From Streptomyces physcomitrii (GTDB taxonomy: Bacteria; Actinomycetota; Actinomycetes; Streptomycetales; Streptomycetaceae), in the NCBI RefSeq assembly GCF_012273655.1, contig NZ_JAAWWP010000012.1, positions 124,001-188,000 on the forward strand: a stretch of DNA of 64,000 bases, in the 5' to 3' direction. The notes under the pieces are model-generated. The model had not been told where the DNA came from and did not search any database. It was given only the letters and a program-made list of their open reading frames with translations. Below are positions 30,157 to 39,659 of the stretch, one piece after another (position 1 is the first letter of the stretch; each line of letters opens with the position of its first letter). The translations under genes and the position numbers were made by a program.

Positions 30157-31059
30157 ATGTCCGAACCGACCGGTGCCGCCCGCCGTCGCGGGCCCTTCAA
30201 GGTCGGGGACCAGGTACAGCTGACCGATCCCAAGGGACGCCACTACACCTTCACGCTCGAAGCCGGGAAGAATTTCCACACCCACAAGGGTTCCTTCCCG
30301 CACGACGAGTTGATCGGTGCTCCCGAGGGCAGCGTCGTCCGCACCACGGGGAACGTCGCCTATCTGGCGCTGCGCCCCCTGCTCCCCGACTACGTCTTGT
30401 CCATGCCCCGCGGTGCCGCCGTGGTCTACCCCAAGGACGCGGGGCAGATCCTGGCCTTCGCGGACATCTTCCCCGGCGCCCGCGTCGTGGAGGCGGGGGT
30501 CGGCTCCGGCTCGCTGAGCAGCTTCCTGCTGCGCGCCATCGGCGACCACGGAATGCTGCACAGCTACGAGCGGCGCGCGGACTTCGCGGAGATCGCCCAG
30601 CAGAACGTCGAGCGCTACTTCGGCGGTCCGCACCCGGCCTGGCAGCTCACCGTCGGCGACCTCCAGGACAACCTCTCCGACAGCGAGGTCGACCGGGTCA
30701 TCCTGGACATGCTCGCCCCCTGGGAGTGCCTGGACGTCGTCTCCAAGGCGCTCGTCCCCGGCGGGATCGTCTGCTGCTACGTCGCCACCACCACCCAGCT
30801 CGCCCGTACCGTCGAATCCCTGCGCGAGATCGGCTGCTTCAACGAGCCGACCGCCTGGGAGTCCATGATCCGCAACTGGCACATCGAAGGACTCGCCGTG
30901 CGCCCCGATCACCGGATGATCGGCCACACCGGCTTCCTGCTCACCGCCCGGCGGCTCGCCGACGGCGTGGAGCCGCCGATGCGCCGCAGGCGGCCGGCCA
31001 AGGGCGCCTACGGCGAGGACTACGCCGGTCCCAACGCCGACGGCGGCACCCCGCGCTGA
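30157..31059 (+). CDS. trmI: tRNA (adenine-58-N1)-methyltransferase
   Basis: A 300-residue SAM-dependent methyltransferase making m1A58 in the tRNA T-loop. The SAM-binding VEAGVGSGSLSSFLL begins near residue 110; GKNFHTHKGSFPHDELIG and VILDMLAPWECLD are family signatures. TAGGCT at 30144-30149 ends seven bases before the ATG, with no ribosome-binding site, so a leaderless mRNA is likely. From memory it sits next to the proteasome ATPase gene in many actinobacteria, as here. A 20-bp-stem terminator follows. Confidence 0.94.
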   Translation: MSEPTGAARRRGPFKVGDQVQLTDPKGRHYTFTLEAGKNFHTHKGSFPHDELIGAPEGSVVRTTGNVAYLALRPLLPDYVLSMPRGAAVVYPKDAGQILAFADIFPGARVVEAGVGSGSLSSFLLRAIGDHGMLHSYERRADFAEIAQQNVERYFGGPHPAWQLTVGDLQDNLSDSEVDRVILDMLAPWECLDVVSKALVPGGIVCCYVATTTQLARTVESLREIGCFNEPTAWESMIRNWHIEGLAVRPDHRMIGHTGFLLTARRLADGVEPPMRRRRPAKGAYGEDYAGPNADGGTPR

Positions 31060-31080
31060 CCACCCTGCCCCTGCAACTCC

Positions 31081-31133
31081 CGGGCCCCGTGCCCGAGTTC
31101 CCGCCGCTCCGGTGAACTCGGCCACGGGGCCCG
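31081..31133 (+). terminator. Terminator after trmI
   Basis: Arms 31081-31100 and 31114-31133 pair over 20 positions with one mismatch, around a 13-base loop, 21 bases after the trmI stop. Confidence 0.8.
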
Positions 31134-31264
31134 CGCGTTGGCGTGTGCGCCCCTTCGCGCGCGGGTGCGTGCCGAAGAATGCGCCCCCGGCGTTCCGGCC
31201 GAGTGTGACGTATGGCACGATGCTGGCCATCCCCCGCCGGTACAGCCCCCAGGAGACGCTCCTA

Positions 31265-31843
31265 GTGCAGCAATCCGCCGTCCCGGAACTCGCGCACGCC
31301 ACCACCCGGCCCATCCACTGGGTGGCCACCGCCGCGGCCGTGGCCGCCGTGCTCGCCGGGTCCTCCTTCCTCCAGCCCGATCACGCCACGGCCGCCCAGC
31401 CGGACAAGGGCGGCGCCGCGCGCAGCACGCCGGTCGCCGCACCGGATCCGGACGGGGTGCGCTTCCCGCTGGACTGCGGTCCGGTGGCGGCGAAGGTGCA
31501 GCAGCGGGCCAGTGGGGACCTGGACGGCGACGGCAGACCGGAGACGGTGGCGGCGGTGCGCTGCGACGCCGGTTCGGGCAGCCCGCCGGACGGGGTCTAT
31601 GTGCTCACCCAGCCCTCCGGTAAGGGCGGGAAGCCGCGCGTGGTGGCGACCCTGCTCGACCCCAAGGACCGCGAGAACGCCACCGACTTGACCGTCCGCG
31701 ACGGACGCGTCGCGGCCACCCTCCTCGGCTACTCCTCGCCGGAGGTGCCCAGTTGCTGCCCCGACCAGAAGCAGAAGGTGAGCTGGCACTGGCAGGACGG
31801 CGCCTTCGCGCGCAGCACCGGGGACCAGGCCCGCACCGTGTGA
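31265..31843 (+). CDS. Exported hypothetical protein
   Basis: A 192-residue protein not recognised as a named family. An N-terminal hydrophobic segment (about residues 20-35, WVATAAAVAAVLAGSS) followed by ATAAQ suggests a signal peptide or anchor. The mature part has DLDGDGRPE, like calcium-binding FG-GAP/VCBS loops, and a CCP near the C-terminus that may pair with a Cys near residue 75. GTG at 31265 is chosen for AGGAGA upstream; an in-frame ATG at 31220 is possible. It converges with the ferredoxin gene across a large palindrome. Confidence 0.65.
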   Translation: MQQSAVPELAHATTRPIHWVATAAAVAAVLAGSSFLQPDHATAAQPDKGGAARSTPVAAPDPDGVRFPLDCGPVAAKVQQRASGDLDGDGRPETVAAVRCDAGSGSPPDGVYVLTQPSGKGGKPRVVATLLDPKDRENATDLTVRDGRVAATLLGYSSPEVPSCCPDQKQKVSWHWQDGAFARSTGDQARTV

Positions 31844-31886
31844 GGCACGCCACGGCCGGTCACCGTCCGTGGCGGGAATCCGACCA

Positions 31887-31950
31887 GAAGACGAGCACGA
31901 GAAGGGGCCCGGGACGCCGTCGACGGCGTCCCGGGCCCCGCCTCGTCTTC
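31887..31950. terminator. Large palindrome, bidirectional terminator
   Basis: A perfect 36-bp palindrome (31904-31939, 18-bp arms, no loop) is flanked by a further 9-bp inverted repeat (GAAGACGAG at 31887-31895 and CTCGTCTTC at 31942-31950). It lies between two convergent genes. Confidence 0.8.
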
Positions 31951-31969
31951 ACCTGGCGCGCTCGCGGAA

Positions 31970-32278
31970 TCACTCCGCGTCGGGCCCGTAGACCTCCACC
32001 TTGTCCGAAACCCGGCGTACGTGGATGCAGTCGCCCGGACACTCCTTGGCGGAGTCGCTGACATCCCTGAGGAGGGTCAGCGGTACGGGTGTTGCGGCCC
32101 CCGGGGCCTGCAGCAGCTCCTCGTCCGCGCCCTTGACGTAGGCGAGGCCGTCGATGTCCAGCTCGAAGACCTCGGGCGCGTACTCCGCGCAGATCCCGTC
32201 GCCCGTGCACAGGTCCTGGTCGATCCACACTTCGAGGTCGGCGCCGCCTGGTGCGGGCGCACCGCCTGGGTCCTGCAC
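31970..32278 (-). CDS. Ferredoxin, 3Fe-4S type
   Basis: A 102-residue small acidic electron carrier. Cluster cysteines are Cys24 and Cys30 (CTGDGIC) and Cys80 (ECPG); the position that would hold a fourth ligand in 4Fe-4S proteins is Asp27, indicating a 3Fe-4S cluster. A further cysteine, Cys84, replaces the usual alanine near the end. The N-terminal 15 residues are Gly/Pro/Ala-rich. GTG at 32278 with GGGAGA about eight bases upstream. It is divergent from arc; from memory, ferredoxins of this type usually serve P450s, but none is adjacent. Confidence 0.88.
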   Translation of the reverse strand: MQDPGGAPAPGGADLEVWIDQDLCTGDGICAEYAPEVFELDIDGLAYVKGADEELLQAPGAATPVPLTLLRDVSDSAKECPGDCIHVRRVSDKVEVYGPDAE

Positions 32279-32539
32279 GGTCTGTCTCCCTGCCGTTCGC
32301 GGTGCCGGGCGGCCCGGAAAAGGGTGCAAGTCGGGCCAGCTCCGACGGGTGTTGAACGCTTCGACGATACAACCGCCCGCTTTCCGCGGCCCTCAGGTGG
32401 GTATCCCCCTGGCGTGAGGGAGAGCGCAAGGGTGAAGATCGGACACACCCCGTCGGTCTTTGTGATCTAGGGGTTTCAATCGGCACCCACGCAGGTAGGG
32501 TCTGGAAGCGTCCAGCTCCCCTTGGAGGAGGTGAGGACC

Positions 32540-34312
32540 GTGGCAGCCCACGACGACGACATCAACCGCGGCATCCGCCCGGGACGAGGGTCCGAGGACC
32601 CTTCCGGTCAGATCGCCTATCTCGAGCAGGAAATCGCCGTCCTGCGACGTAAGCTCGCCGACTCTCCGCGGCACACGAGGATTCTCGAAGAGCGGATCGT
32701 CGAGCTGCAGAACAATCTGGCCGGCGTCTCCACCCAGAACGAACGGCTCGCCAATACGCTCCGTGAGGCCCGCGACCAGATCGTGGCCCTCAAGGAAGAG
32801 GTCGACCGGCTCGCACAGCCCCCCGCCGGTTTCGGTGTCTTCCTCCTGGCGAACGAGGACGGCACCGCCGACATCTTCACCGGGGGCCGCAAGCTCCGGG
32901 TGAACGTCAGCCCGAGCGTGCCCCTGGACGAGCTGCGGCGCGGCCAGGAGCTGATGCTCAACGAAGCGCTCAACGTGGTCGAGGCCATGGAGTTCGAGCG
33001 GGTCGGCGACATCGTCACGCTCAAGGAGATCCTGGAGGACGGCGAGCGCGCCCTCGTCCTCGGGCACACCGACGAGGAGCGGGTGGTCCGGCTCGCCGAG
33101 CCGCTGCTCGCCGAGGACGTCACCATCCGCCCCGGTGACGCGCTCCTCCTCGAACCCCGTTCGGGCTATGTCTACGAGGTCGTGCCCAAGAGCGAGGTCG
33201 AGGAGCTGGTCCTCGAAGAGGTCCCCGACATCAGCTACGACAAGATCGGCGGCCTCGGCGGCCAGATCGAGAGCATCCGCGACGCCGTGGAGCTCCCGTA
33301 CCTGTACCCGGACCTCTTCAAGGAGCACGAGCTGCGCCCGCCCAAGGGCGTCCTGCTCTACGGCCCTCCCGGCTGCGGAAAGACGCTGATCGCCAAGGCG
33401 GTCGCCAACTCCCTTGCCAAGAAGGTCGCCGAAGTCACCGGGCAGCCCGCCGGGAAGAGCTACTTCCTCAATATCAAGGGCCCGGAGCTGCTCAACAAGT
33501 ACGTCGGCGAGACCGAGCGGCACATCCGCCTGGTCTTCCAGCGGGCCCGGGAGAAGGCCAGCGAGGGCACCCCCGTCATCGTCTTCTTCGACGAGATGGA
33601 GTCCCTCTTCCGCACCCGCGGCTCCGGCGTCAGCTCCGACGTCGAGAACACCATCGTCCCGCAGCTGCTCGCGGAGATCGACGGTGTCGAGGGCCTGGAG
33701 AACGTCATCGTCATCGGCGCCTCCAACCGCGAGGACATGATCGACCCGGCGATCCTGCGCCCCGGGCGCCTCGACGTGAAGATCAAGATCGAGCGGCCCG
33801 ACGCCGAGGCGGCCAAGGACATCTTCGGCAAGTACCTCACCGAGCGGCTCCCGCTGCACGCGGACGACCTCGCGGAGCACGGCACCGACAAGGCCGCCAC
33901 GGTGGACGCGATGATCCAGTCCACGGTCGAGGCGATGTACGCCGAGTCCGAGGAGAACCGCTTCCTCGAAGTCACGTACGCCAATGGCGACAAGGAAGTC
34001 CTGTACTTCAAGGACTTCAATTCCGGCGCCATGATCGAGAACATCGTCGGCCGGGCCAAGAAGATGGCGATCAAGGCCTTCCTGGAACAGAACCAGAAAG
34101 GTCTGCGGGTCGCCCATCTCCTGCAGGCCTGCGTGGACGAGTTCAAGGAGAACGAGGACCTGCCGAACACCACCAACCCCGACGACTGGGCCCGTATCTC
34201 CGGAAAGAAGGGCGAGCGGATCGTCTACATCCGTACGCTCGTCACCGGAAAGCAGGGCGCGGACACGGGACGTTCCATCGACACGGTGGCGAACACCGGT
34301 CAGTACCTGTAA
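32540..34312 (+). CDS. arc: Proteasome-associated AAA ATPase ARC (Mpa)
   Basis: A 590-residue ring-forming ATPase that recognises pupylated proteins, unfolds them and feeds them to the 20S proteasome. Order: N-terminal coiled coil binding Pup (about 20-95), OB domains (about 95-240), AAA domain with Walker A GPPGCGKT (from 275) and Walker B FFDEMES (Asp351). It ends GQYL, the penultimate-tyrosine tail that docks on PrcBA. GTG at 32540 after a GGAGGAGG-type site; a TAGGGT -10 lies at 32496-32501. A canonical terminator follows, so dop is probably transcribed separately. Confidence 0.96.
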   Translation: MAAHDDDINRGIRPGRGSEDPSGQIAYLEQEIAVLRRKLADSPRHTRILEERIVELQNNLAGVSTQNERLANTLREARDQIVALKEEVDRLAQPPAGFGVFLLANEDGTADIFTGGRKLRVNVSPSVPLDELRRGQELMLNEALNVVEAMEFERVGDIVTLKEILEDGERALVLGHTDEERVVRLAEPLLAEDVTIRPGDALLLEPRSGYVYEVVPKSEVEELVLEEVPDISYDKIGGLGGQIESIRDAVELPYLYPDLFKEHELRPPKGVLLYGPPGCGKTLIAKAVANSLAKKVAEVTGQPAGKSYFLNIKGPELLNKYVGETERHIRLVFQRAREKASEGTPVIVFFDEMESLFRTRGSGVSSDVENTIVPQLLAEIDGVEGLENVIVIGASNREDMIDPAILRPGRLDVKIKIERPDAEAAKDIFGKYLTERLPLHADDLAEHGTDKAATVDAMIQSTVEAMYAESEENRFLEVTYANGDKEVLYFKDFNSGAMIENIVGRAKKMAIKAFLEQNQKGLRVAHLLQACVDEFKENEDLPNTTNPDDWARISGKKGERIVYIRTLVTGKQGADTGRSIDTVANTGQYL

Positions 34313-34323
34313 AAGAACGGGTC

Positions 34324-34368
34324 GGCTGCGGATGCCCCGCGGTGGGGCATCCGCAGCCGCCTGTTTTT
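34324..34368 (+). terminator. Intrinsic terminator after arc
   Basis: A perfect 15-bp stem (34324-34338 and 34344-34358, GCGGT loop) followed by TTTTT at 34364-34368. A U-tract this clear is unusual for Streptomyces. Confidence 0.88.
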
Positions 34369-34416
34369 CTCCCCGGATCCGGTCAGGGCGAATTCCGGCT
34401 GGCCGAGGAGAAGCAA

Positions 34417-34568
34417 TGACGCAAATGATCTCCCCACCGGAGCCATGGCGTTCTAGGCTCGACGGTACCGCTGAGCCGCGCGGTGCGGGGTCGGGCACCG
34501 CACAGCAGGAGCGGTACGTGAGCGTCGTTCCCGCACGGGAGCGCCGCCGGGCAAGGAGGGCCGCATGA
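34417..34568 (+). CDS. Possible 50-residue leader peptide before dop
   Basis: An ATG at 34417 follows a strong AGGAGAAG site and opens a 50-codon frame whose TGA overlaps the dop ATG in ATGA. The product starts [11 protein letters not shown] and has a very basic end ([10 protein letters not shown]). It has no recognised domain. Against it, a TAGGCT hexamer at 34454-34459 could be the dop -10, which would put transcription downstream of this start. It may be a small gene coupling translation of dop, or a chance frame. Confidence 0.35.
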
Positions 34569-36076
34569 CCGTACGGCGAGTAATGGGCATCGAGACGGAG
34601 TACGGGATCTCCGTCCCCGGTCACCCCAACGCCAATGCCATGCTCACCTCGTCCCAGATCGTCAACGCCTACGCGGCGGCGATGCACCGGGCCAGGCGGG
34701 CCCGCTGGGACTTCGAGGAGGAGAACCCGCTGCGCGACGCGCGAGGCTTCGACCTCGCCAGGGAGGCCGCGGACTCCAGTCAGCTCACCGACGAGGACAT
34801 CGGCCTCGCCAATGTGATCCTGACCAACGGTGCCCGGCTCTACGTCGACCACGCCCACCCCGAGTACAGCGCGCCCGAGGTCACCAACCCGCTCGACGCC
34901 GTCCTCTGGGACAAGGCGGGCGAGCGCATCATGGCCGAGGCCGCGGAGCGGGCCGGGGCGCTCCCGGGCGCCCAGCCCATCCACCTGTACAAGAACAACA
35001 CGGACAACAAGGGCGCCTCCTACGGCACCCACGAGAACTACCTGATGAAGCGGGAGACCGCCTTCTCGGACATCGTGCGCCACCTGACCCCCTTCTTCGT
35101 CTCCCGCCAGGTCGTCACCGGCGCCGGACGCGTGGGACTCGGCCAGGACGGCCACGAGCACGGCTTCCAGCTCAGCCAGCGCGCCGACTACTTCGAGGTC
35201 GAGGTCGGCCTGGAGACCACGCTGAAGCGGCCCATCATCAACACCCGCGACGAGCCGCACGCCGACGCGGAGAAGTACCGCCGGCTGCACGTGATCATCG
35301 GGGACGCCAACCTCTCCGAGATCTCGACGTACCTCAAGCTCGGCACCACCGCGCTGGTCCTGTCCATGATCGAGGACGGCTTCATCGCCGTGGACCTCGC
35401 CGTGGACCAGCCCGTCCGCACCCTGCACCAGGTCTCCCACGACCCCACCCTGAGCCACCTGGTCACGCTCCGCAGCGGCCGCACACTCACTGCGGTCCAG
35501 CTCCAGATGGAGTACTACGAGCTGGCCAGGAAGTACGTGGAGGAGCGCTGGGGCGCGGACGCCGACGAGCAGACCAAGGACGTCCTGGCCCGCTGGGAGG
35601 ACGTGCTCGGCCGCCTGGAGAGCGACCCGATGAGCCTGTCCGGGGAGCTCGACTGGGTCGCCAAGCGCGAGCTGATGGAGGGCTACCGGCGCCGCGACGG
35701 CCTCGACTGGGACGCGGCCCGGCTGCATCTGATCGACCTCCAGTACGCCGACGTACGCCCCGACAAGGGCCTCTACAACCGACTGGTGGAGCGCGGCAAG
35801 ATCAAGCGGCTGCTGGACGAGGGCCGGGTCGAGCGCGCCGAGAGCCAGCCGCCGGAGGACACCAGGGCCTACTTCCGCGGCCGCTGCCTGGAGCAGTACG
35901 CGGACGACGTGGCCGCCGCCTCCTGGGACTCGGTCATCTTCGACCTGCCGGGTCACGACTCCTTGCAGCGCGTGCCCACCCTGGAACCGCTGCGCGGCAC
36001 CAGGGACCACGTCAAGGAGCTCCTGGACCGCTGCCGTACGGCGGAGGAGCTGGTCCGGGTGCTGTCCGGCAGGTGA
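34565..36076 (+). CDS. dop: Pup deamidase/depupylase
   Basis: A 503-residue ligase-like enzyme that converts the C-terminal Gln of Pup to Glu and removes Pup from targets. Glutamine-synthetase-like fold: GIETEYGIS near the start, catalytic Asp95 in [13 protein letters not shown], and [11 protein letters not shown]. The extra Dop-specific loop ([18 protein letters not shown]) distinguishes it from PafA, whose gene is at 41110. ATG at 34565 overlaps the stop of the small upstream frame. pup follows 164 bases later with its own promoter. Confidence 0.96.
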   Translation: MTVRRVMGIETEYGISVPGHPNANAMLTSSQIVNAYAAAMHRARRARWDFEEENPLRDARGFDLAREAADSSQLTDEDIGLANVILTNGARLYVDHAHPEYSAPEVTNPLDAVLWDKAGERIMAEAAERAGALPGAQPIHLYKNNTDNKGASYGTHENYLMKRETAFSDIVRHLTPFFVSRQVVTGAGRVGLGQDGHEHGFQLSQRADYFEVEVGLETTLKRPIINTRDEPHADAEKYRRLHVIIGDANLSEISTYLKLGTTALVLSMIEDGFIAVDLAVDQPVRTLHQVSHDPTLSHLVTLRSGRTLTAVQLQMEYYELARKYVEERWGADADEQTKDVLARWEDVLGRLESDPMSLSGELDWVAKRELMEGYRRRDGLDWDAARLHLIDLQYADVRPDKGLYNRLVERGKIKRLLDEGRVERAESQPPEDTRAYFRGRCLEQYADDVAAASWDSVIFDLPGHDSLQRVPTLEPLRGTRDHVKELLDRCRTAEELVRVLSGR

Positions 36077-36161
36077 TCCGGTGGCCGGGATCCGGTCTGA
36101 AAGGTGCGGCTGCCGGGAATCATCGGGATGGCTCCCGGACGTTGCAAGAACAGCGGGGCCG

Positions 36162-36184
36162 ATGTCAGTCCCTGCTTGTAGGGT
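36162..36184 (+). promoter_or_regulatory. Candidate PafBC/RecA-NDp-type promoter of pup
   Basis: ATGTCAGTC, eight bases, TAGGGT: the inner TGTCAGT is intact, 7 of 9 upstream positions match TTGTCRGTG, and the -10 and spacing are exact. Transcription would start near 36191, giving pup a leader of about 50 bases. Confidence 0.5.
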
Positions 36185-36240
36185 CTGATCTTGTACGACT
36201 GCGCAGCGCGCAGTACGTCGAACCGAGCGGGGTGAGGTGT

Positions 36241-36459
36241 ATGGCGACCAAGGACACCGGCGGCGGACAGCAGAAGGCCACGCGTCCCACCGAGGACGTC
36301 GAGGAGCAGACCGAGGAAGCACAGGGCTCCGAGGACCTCAAGGAGCGCCAGGAGAAGCTGAGCGACGACGTCGACTCGGTCCTGGACGAGATCGACGACG
36401 TCCTGGAGGAGAACGCCGAGGACTTCGTGCGGTCGTTCGTGCAGAAGGGCGGCCAGTAG
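36241..36459 (+). CDS. pup: Prokaryotic ubiquitin-like protein Pup
   Basis: A 72-residue, acidic, intrinsically disordered tag that is attached by an isopeptide bond to lysines of target proteins. It ends GGQ, so Dop must deamidate it to GGE before PafA can ligate it. The coiled-coil-forming middle (about residues 30-60, ERQEKLSDDVDSVLDEIDDV) is the ARC-binding part. ATG at 36241 with GAGGTG close upstream. It lies between dop and prcB, with a candidate DNA-damage promoter upstream. Confidence 0.97.
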   Translation: MATKDTGGGQQKATRPTEDVEEQTEEAQGSEDLKERQEKLSDDVDSVLDEIDDVLEENAEDFVRSFVQKGGQ

Positions 36460-36818
36460 GGTCCGCCCGGCTCCGGACGGCGCGGACCGCCGACCGGAGC
36501 GGACCGGTGTCCGGTACGCCGTGACACCCACCCGGCAAGGCGGTGCCCTCGCGGCACCGGCGCGGGGCCGAGGCGGCCGCCGCGACCGGTGCCGCGGCGG
36601 GCCCGCCCCCTGAGCGGCGTGCCCGCGGGCCGCGGGACGGCCCGCCCGCCGCGAAGAACGAGTCCCGCAGCGCGAGAAGAGTCCTTCGGCCGAACATGTG
36701 GATCACCGCCTCAACGCGGGTAGGGTCGGGGCGTACTCAACTGCAATTCGGCCATCGGCGAGTTGGGAACCGCGTCCCAGCATGTGAGCCGGGCTGTCGC
36801 CTACTTGGAAGGAATCGT
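36460..36818 (+). other. pup-prcB interval with probable prcBA promoter
   Basis: 359 bases. TAGGGT at 36721-36726 is a probable -10 for prcBA with a leader near 85 bases. A small hairpin (GGTGCC/GGCACC, 36541-36559) lies after pup. No intervening gene was recognised; I recall other Streptomyces having a small endonuclease-like gene here, which appears absent. Confidence 0.5.
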
Positions 36819-37664
36819 GTGGAAGCCAATCCCCGAAGCACCGGGCGTCTGCCGGCTGCCTTCCTGACGCCTGGGTCCTCCTCCTTCATGGACTTCCTGA
36901 CCGAGCACCAGCCGGAGGTCCTGCCGGGCAACCGGCAGCTGCCGCCCGTGCAGGGCACCGTCGAGGCCCCGCACGGCACCACCATCGTGGCTGCCAGCTT
37001 CCCCGGCGGGGTCGTCCTCGCCGGTGACCGCAGGGCCACCATGGGCAATGTGATCGCCCAGCGCGACATCGAGAAGGTCTTCCCGGCGGACGAGTACTCC
37101 GCGGTCGGCATCGCCGGCACCGCGGGCCTGGCCGTGGAGATGGTGAAGCTCTTCCAGCTGGAGCTGGAGCACTTCGAGAAGGTCGAGGGCGCCCAGCTCT
37201 CCCTGGAGGGCAAGGCCAACCGGCTCTCCACCATGATCCGCTCCAACCTCGGCATGGCCATGCAGGGCCTCGCCGTGGTGCCGCTCTTCGCGGGCTTCGA
37301 CGTCGACCGCGGCAAGGGCCGGATCTTCTCGTACGACGTGACCGGCGGCCGTTCCGAGGAGCGGGGCTTCGCGGCCACCGGCTCCGGCTCGGTCTTCGCC
37401 CGCGGCGCCATGAAGAAGCTCTTCCGCGAGGACCTCACCGAGGACCAGGCCGTCACCCTGGTCGTCCAGGCGCTCTACGACGCGGCCGACGACGACTCGG
37501 CGACCGGCGGCCCCGATCTGCCCCGGCGGATCTTCCCGATCGTCACCGTGATCACCGAGGACGGTTTCCGAAAGCTCACCGAGGAGGAGTCCTCCGCGGT
37601 CGCCCGCTCGATCGTGGAGCGGCGCCAGGAGCAGCCGGACGGCCCGCGCGCGGAACTGCTGTGA
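36819..37664 (+). CDS. prcB: 20S proteasome beta subunit
   Basis: A 281-residue catalytic subunit, the length I recall for S. coelicolor PrcB. A 53-residue propeptide (to HG) is removed so that Thr54 becomes the N-terminal nucleophile of mature [11 protein letters not shown]. Lys and Asp residues of the active site follow in [16 protein letters not shown] at 36819 with GGAAGGA about five bases upstream. It forms an operon with prcA (62-base gap). The mature subunits form the two inner heptamer rings. Confidence 0.96.
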   Translation: MEANPRSTGRLPAAFLTPGSSSFMDFLTEHQPEVLPGNRQLPPVQGTVEAPHGTTIVAASFPGGVVLAGDRRATMGNVIAQRDIEKVFPADEYSAVGIAGTAGLAVEMVKLFQLELEHFEKVEGAQLSLEGKANRLSTMIRSNLGMAMQGLAVVPLFAGFDVDRGKGRIFSYDVTGGRSEERGFAATGSGSVFARGAMKKLFREDLTEDQAVTLVVQALYDAADDDSATGGPDLPRRIFPIVTVITEDGFRKLTEEESSAVARSIVERRQEQPDGPRAELL

Positions 37665-37726
37665 CGCGCCGCGGTCACTGATCCCCCGACTCCCCAGCTC
37701 CACCGACAGAAAGGGACGGACAGCCG

Positions 37727-38500
37727 GTGTCGACGCCGTTCTATGTCTCACCCCAGCAGGCCATGGCCGACCGGGCGGAGTACGCCCGCAAGGGCATCGC
37801 ACGCGGTCGCAGCCTGGTCGTGCTGCAGTACGCCGACGGCATTGTCTTCGTCGGTGAGAACCCGTCCCGTGCGCTGCACAAGTTCAGCGAGATCTACGAC
37901 CGGATCGGCTTCGCGGCCGCCGGCAAGTACAACGAGTACGAGAACCTCCGCATCGGCGGTGTCCGCTACGCCGACCTGCGCGGGTACACCTACGACCGCG
38001 ACGACGTGACCGCCCGCGGCCTCGCCAACGTCTACGCCCAGACGCTGGGCACCATCTTCTCCAGCGCGGCCGAGAAGCCGTACGAGGTGGAGCTGGTGGT
38101 CGCCGAGGTGGGGGAGAGCCCCGAGGGCGACCAGATCTACCGGCTGCCGCACGACGGCTCGATCGTGGACGAGCACGGCTCGGTCGCGGTCGGCGGCAAC
38201 TCCGAGCAGATCAGCACCTATCTCGACCAGCAGCACCGGGACGGCATGACGCTCGCCGAGGCGCTGCGGCTCGCCGTGCAGGCGCTCTCCCGGGACACCA
38301 ACGGCGGGGAGCGGGAGATCCCCGCCGAGCGTCTGGAGGTCGCGGTGCTGGACCGGACCCGGCCCCAGCAGCGGAAGTTCAAGCGGATCGTCGGCGGCCA
38401 GCTGGTCCGGCTGCTCGGCGGCGACTCCTCGGCTGCCTCCGAGGAGGAGGACGAGGACGGCGGCAAGGGCGAGGGCAAGGACGGCGACTCCGCGAAGTAG
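37727..38500 (+). CDS. prcA: 20S proteasome alpha subunit
   Basis: A 257-residue subunit of the outer gating rings. It has [31 protein letters not shown] at the N-terminus (gate and first helix) and the alpha-type core without a catalytic Thr. The last 25 residues are Glu/Asp/Gly-rich and disordered. GTG at 37727 with AAAGGGA some way upstream. Second gene of prcBA; a 15-bp hairpin ends the operon, splitting it from the LacI/MFS insertion and pafA. Confidence 0.96.
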   Translation: MSTPFYVSPQQAMADRAEYARKGIARGRSLVVLQYADGIVFVGENPSRALHKFSEIYDRIGFAAAGKYNEYENLRIGGVRYADLRGYTYDRDDVTARGLANVYAQTLGTIFSSAAEKPYEVELVVAEVGESPEGDQIYRLPHDGSIVDEHGSVAVGGNSEQISTYLDQQHRDGMTLAEALRLAVQALSRDTNGGEREIPAERLEVAVLDRTRPQQRKFKRIVGGQLVRLLGGDSSAASEEEDEDGGKGEGKDGDSAK

Positions 38501-38522
38501 CCCGCCCCGCAGCAGTACATAT

Positions 38523-38557
38523 CCGCATGCCCCGGCCGCACCGGCCGGGGCATGCGG
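38523..38557. terminator. Terminator after prcA
   Basis: A perfect 15-bp stem (38523-38537 and 38543-38557) with a GCACC loop, 22 bases after the prcA stop and before the convergent LacI gene. Confidence 0.85.
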
Positions 38558-38609
38558 CGTCCCGCGCCGTCAGCCGGCTCGTACGACCGGGAGCGCGCCG
38601 ACCGGTCGG

Positions 38610-39659
38610 TCAGTCCCCGCGTGCTCCGGGCGGCGCGGTAGAGCCCCGTACCACCAGGCGGGCCGGGAGGGTGAGCGGCGCGGGGCGTTCGCCGTCGAGG
38701 ACGGTGAGCAGGGTGCGCATGCCCTGGCGGCCGAACTCCTCGGCGGGCAGATGCACGGTGGTCAGCTCGGGATCCAGCGCGCCCGCGAGCATGACGTCGT
38801 CGAAGCCGGTGACCGACAGATCCTCGGGGACCCGCAGCCCGAGCCGCCGGGCGGCCTTCAGCGCCCCGGCCGCGAGCAGGTCGTCGTCGCAGACCAGCGC
38901 CGTGGGCGGGGGGCCCGGGGCGCCGAGTGCGGACCCGGCGGCCTCCCGGGCGCCCGCGACGGAGAGCGGGGTGGGCGCGGTGCGCAGCTCGGCGCCCGCC
39001 TCGGCGAGCCGCTCGGCGAGCATCCGGGCGCGTACCCGGAAGGTCCAGCTGTCGATGTCCGCGGCCAGATGCAGAAAGCGCCGGTGCCCGAGCGCGAGCA
39101 GATGGTCCGCGACCTGGCGCATGCCCTCCGCGATGCCGAGGTTGACCAGGGCGGCGCCCCGGCTGTCGGCGGGGTCGCTGTCGAGCATCACCAGCGGCAG
39201 CTCGTCGCCGCGGATGGCGGCCAGCGCCTCGGCGGCCATCGAGGAGGCGATCACGCCGTCCAGGAGGGCGCGGGCGGAGTCGAAGGGGTCCCGGGCCGGG
39301 CCGACGCCGCCGGGGGAGGGGTACAGGACGACGCCGAAGCCGTGGTCGGCGGCGACCTCGGCCGCGCCGGTGTAGACCCGGGCGAAGAACTCGTTGGTGA
39401 GCGCGGGGACGACGAGCAGCGCGGTGCGGGTGCGGCCGAGGCGGAGATTGCGGGCGGCGAGGTTCGGCCGGTAGCCGAGCGTCCGGGCGCTCTCCCGGAC
39501 CCGATCGGCGGTGGCCTCGGACACCCGCCCGCGCCACTTCTCGCCGAGCACCAGCGAGACGGCGGCCTGCGAGACCCCGGCGGCGCGGGCGACGTCCCGG
39601 CTGGTGGGTCGGGCGGCGGCGGGACGGCCGGCTCCCCCCTCCGGTGCGGCGTGCCTCAC
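38610..39659 (-). CDS. LacI-family transcriptional regulator
   Basis: A 349-residue regulator. The N-terminal helix-turn-helix (TSRDVARAAGVSQAAVSLVLG, about residues 15-40) and hinge precede a periplasmic-binding-like sensor domain ending DVMLAGALDPELTTVHLP. The effector is unknown, probably a sugar or nucleoside by family. GTG at 39659 with GGAGG upstream. It is divergent from the MFS transporter, and the pair interrupts the Pup-proteasome cluster, so it probably controls that transporter. Confidence 0.9.
   Translation of the reverse strand: MRHAAPEGGAGRPAAARPTSRDVARAAGVSQAAVSLVLGEKWRGRVSEATADRVRESARTLGYRPNLAARNLRLGRTRTALLVVPALTNEFFARVYTGAAEVAADHGFGVVLYPSPGGVGPARDPFDSARALLDGVIASSMAAEALAAIRGDELPLVMLDSDPADSRGAALVNLGIAEGMRQVADHLLALGHRRFLHLAADIDSWTFRVRARMLAERLAEAGAELRTAPTPLSVAGAREAAGSALGAPGPPPTALVCDDDLLAAGALKAARRLGLRVPEDLSVTGFDDVMLAGALDPELTTVHLPAEEFGRQGMRTLLTVLDGERPAPLTLPARLVVRGSTAPPGARGD

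Noticed and set aside
32446-32475. PafBC-like promoter upstream of arc
   Set aside because: CGTCGGTC and a TAGGGG hexamer occur, but spacing and match are both off; the TAGGGT at 32496 is better placed.
36460-36818. A small gene between pup and prcB
   Set aside because: Frames here lack start signals and domain motifs; the one that reads through is just prcB extended upstream.
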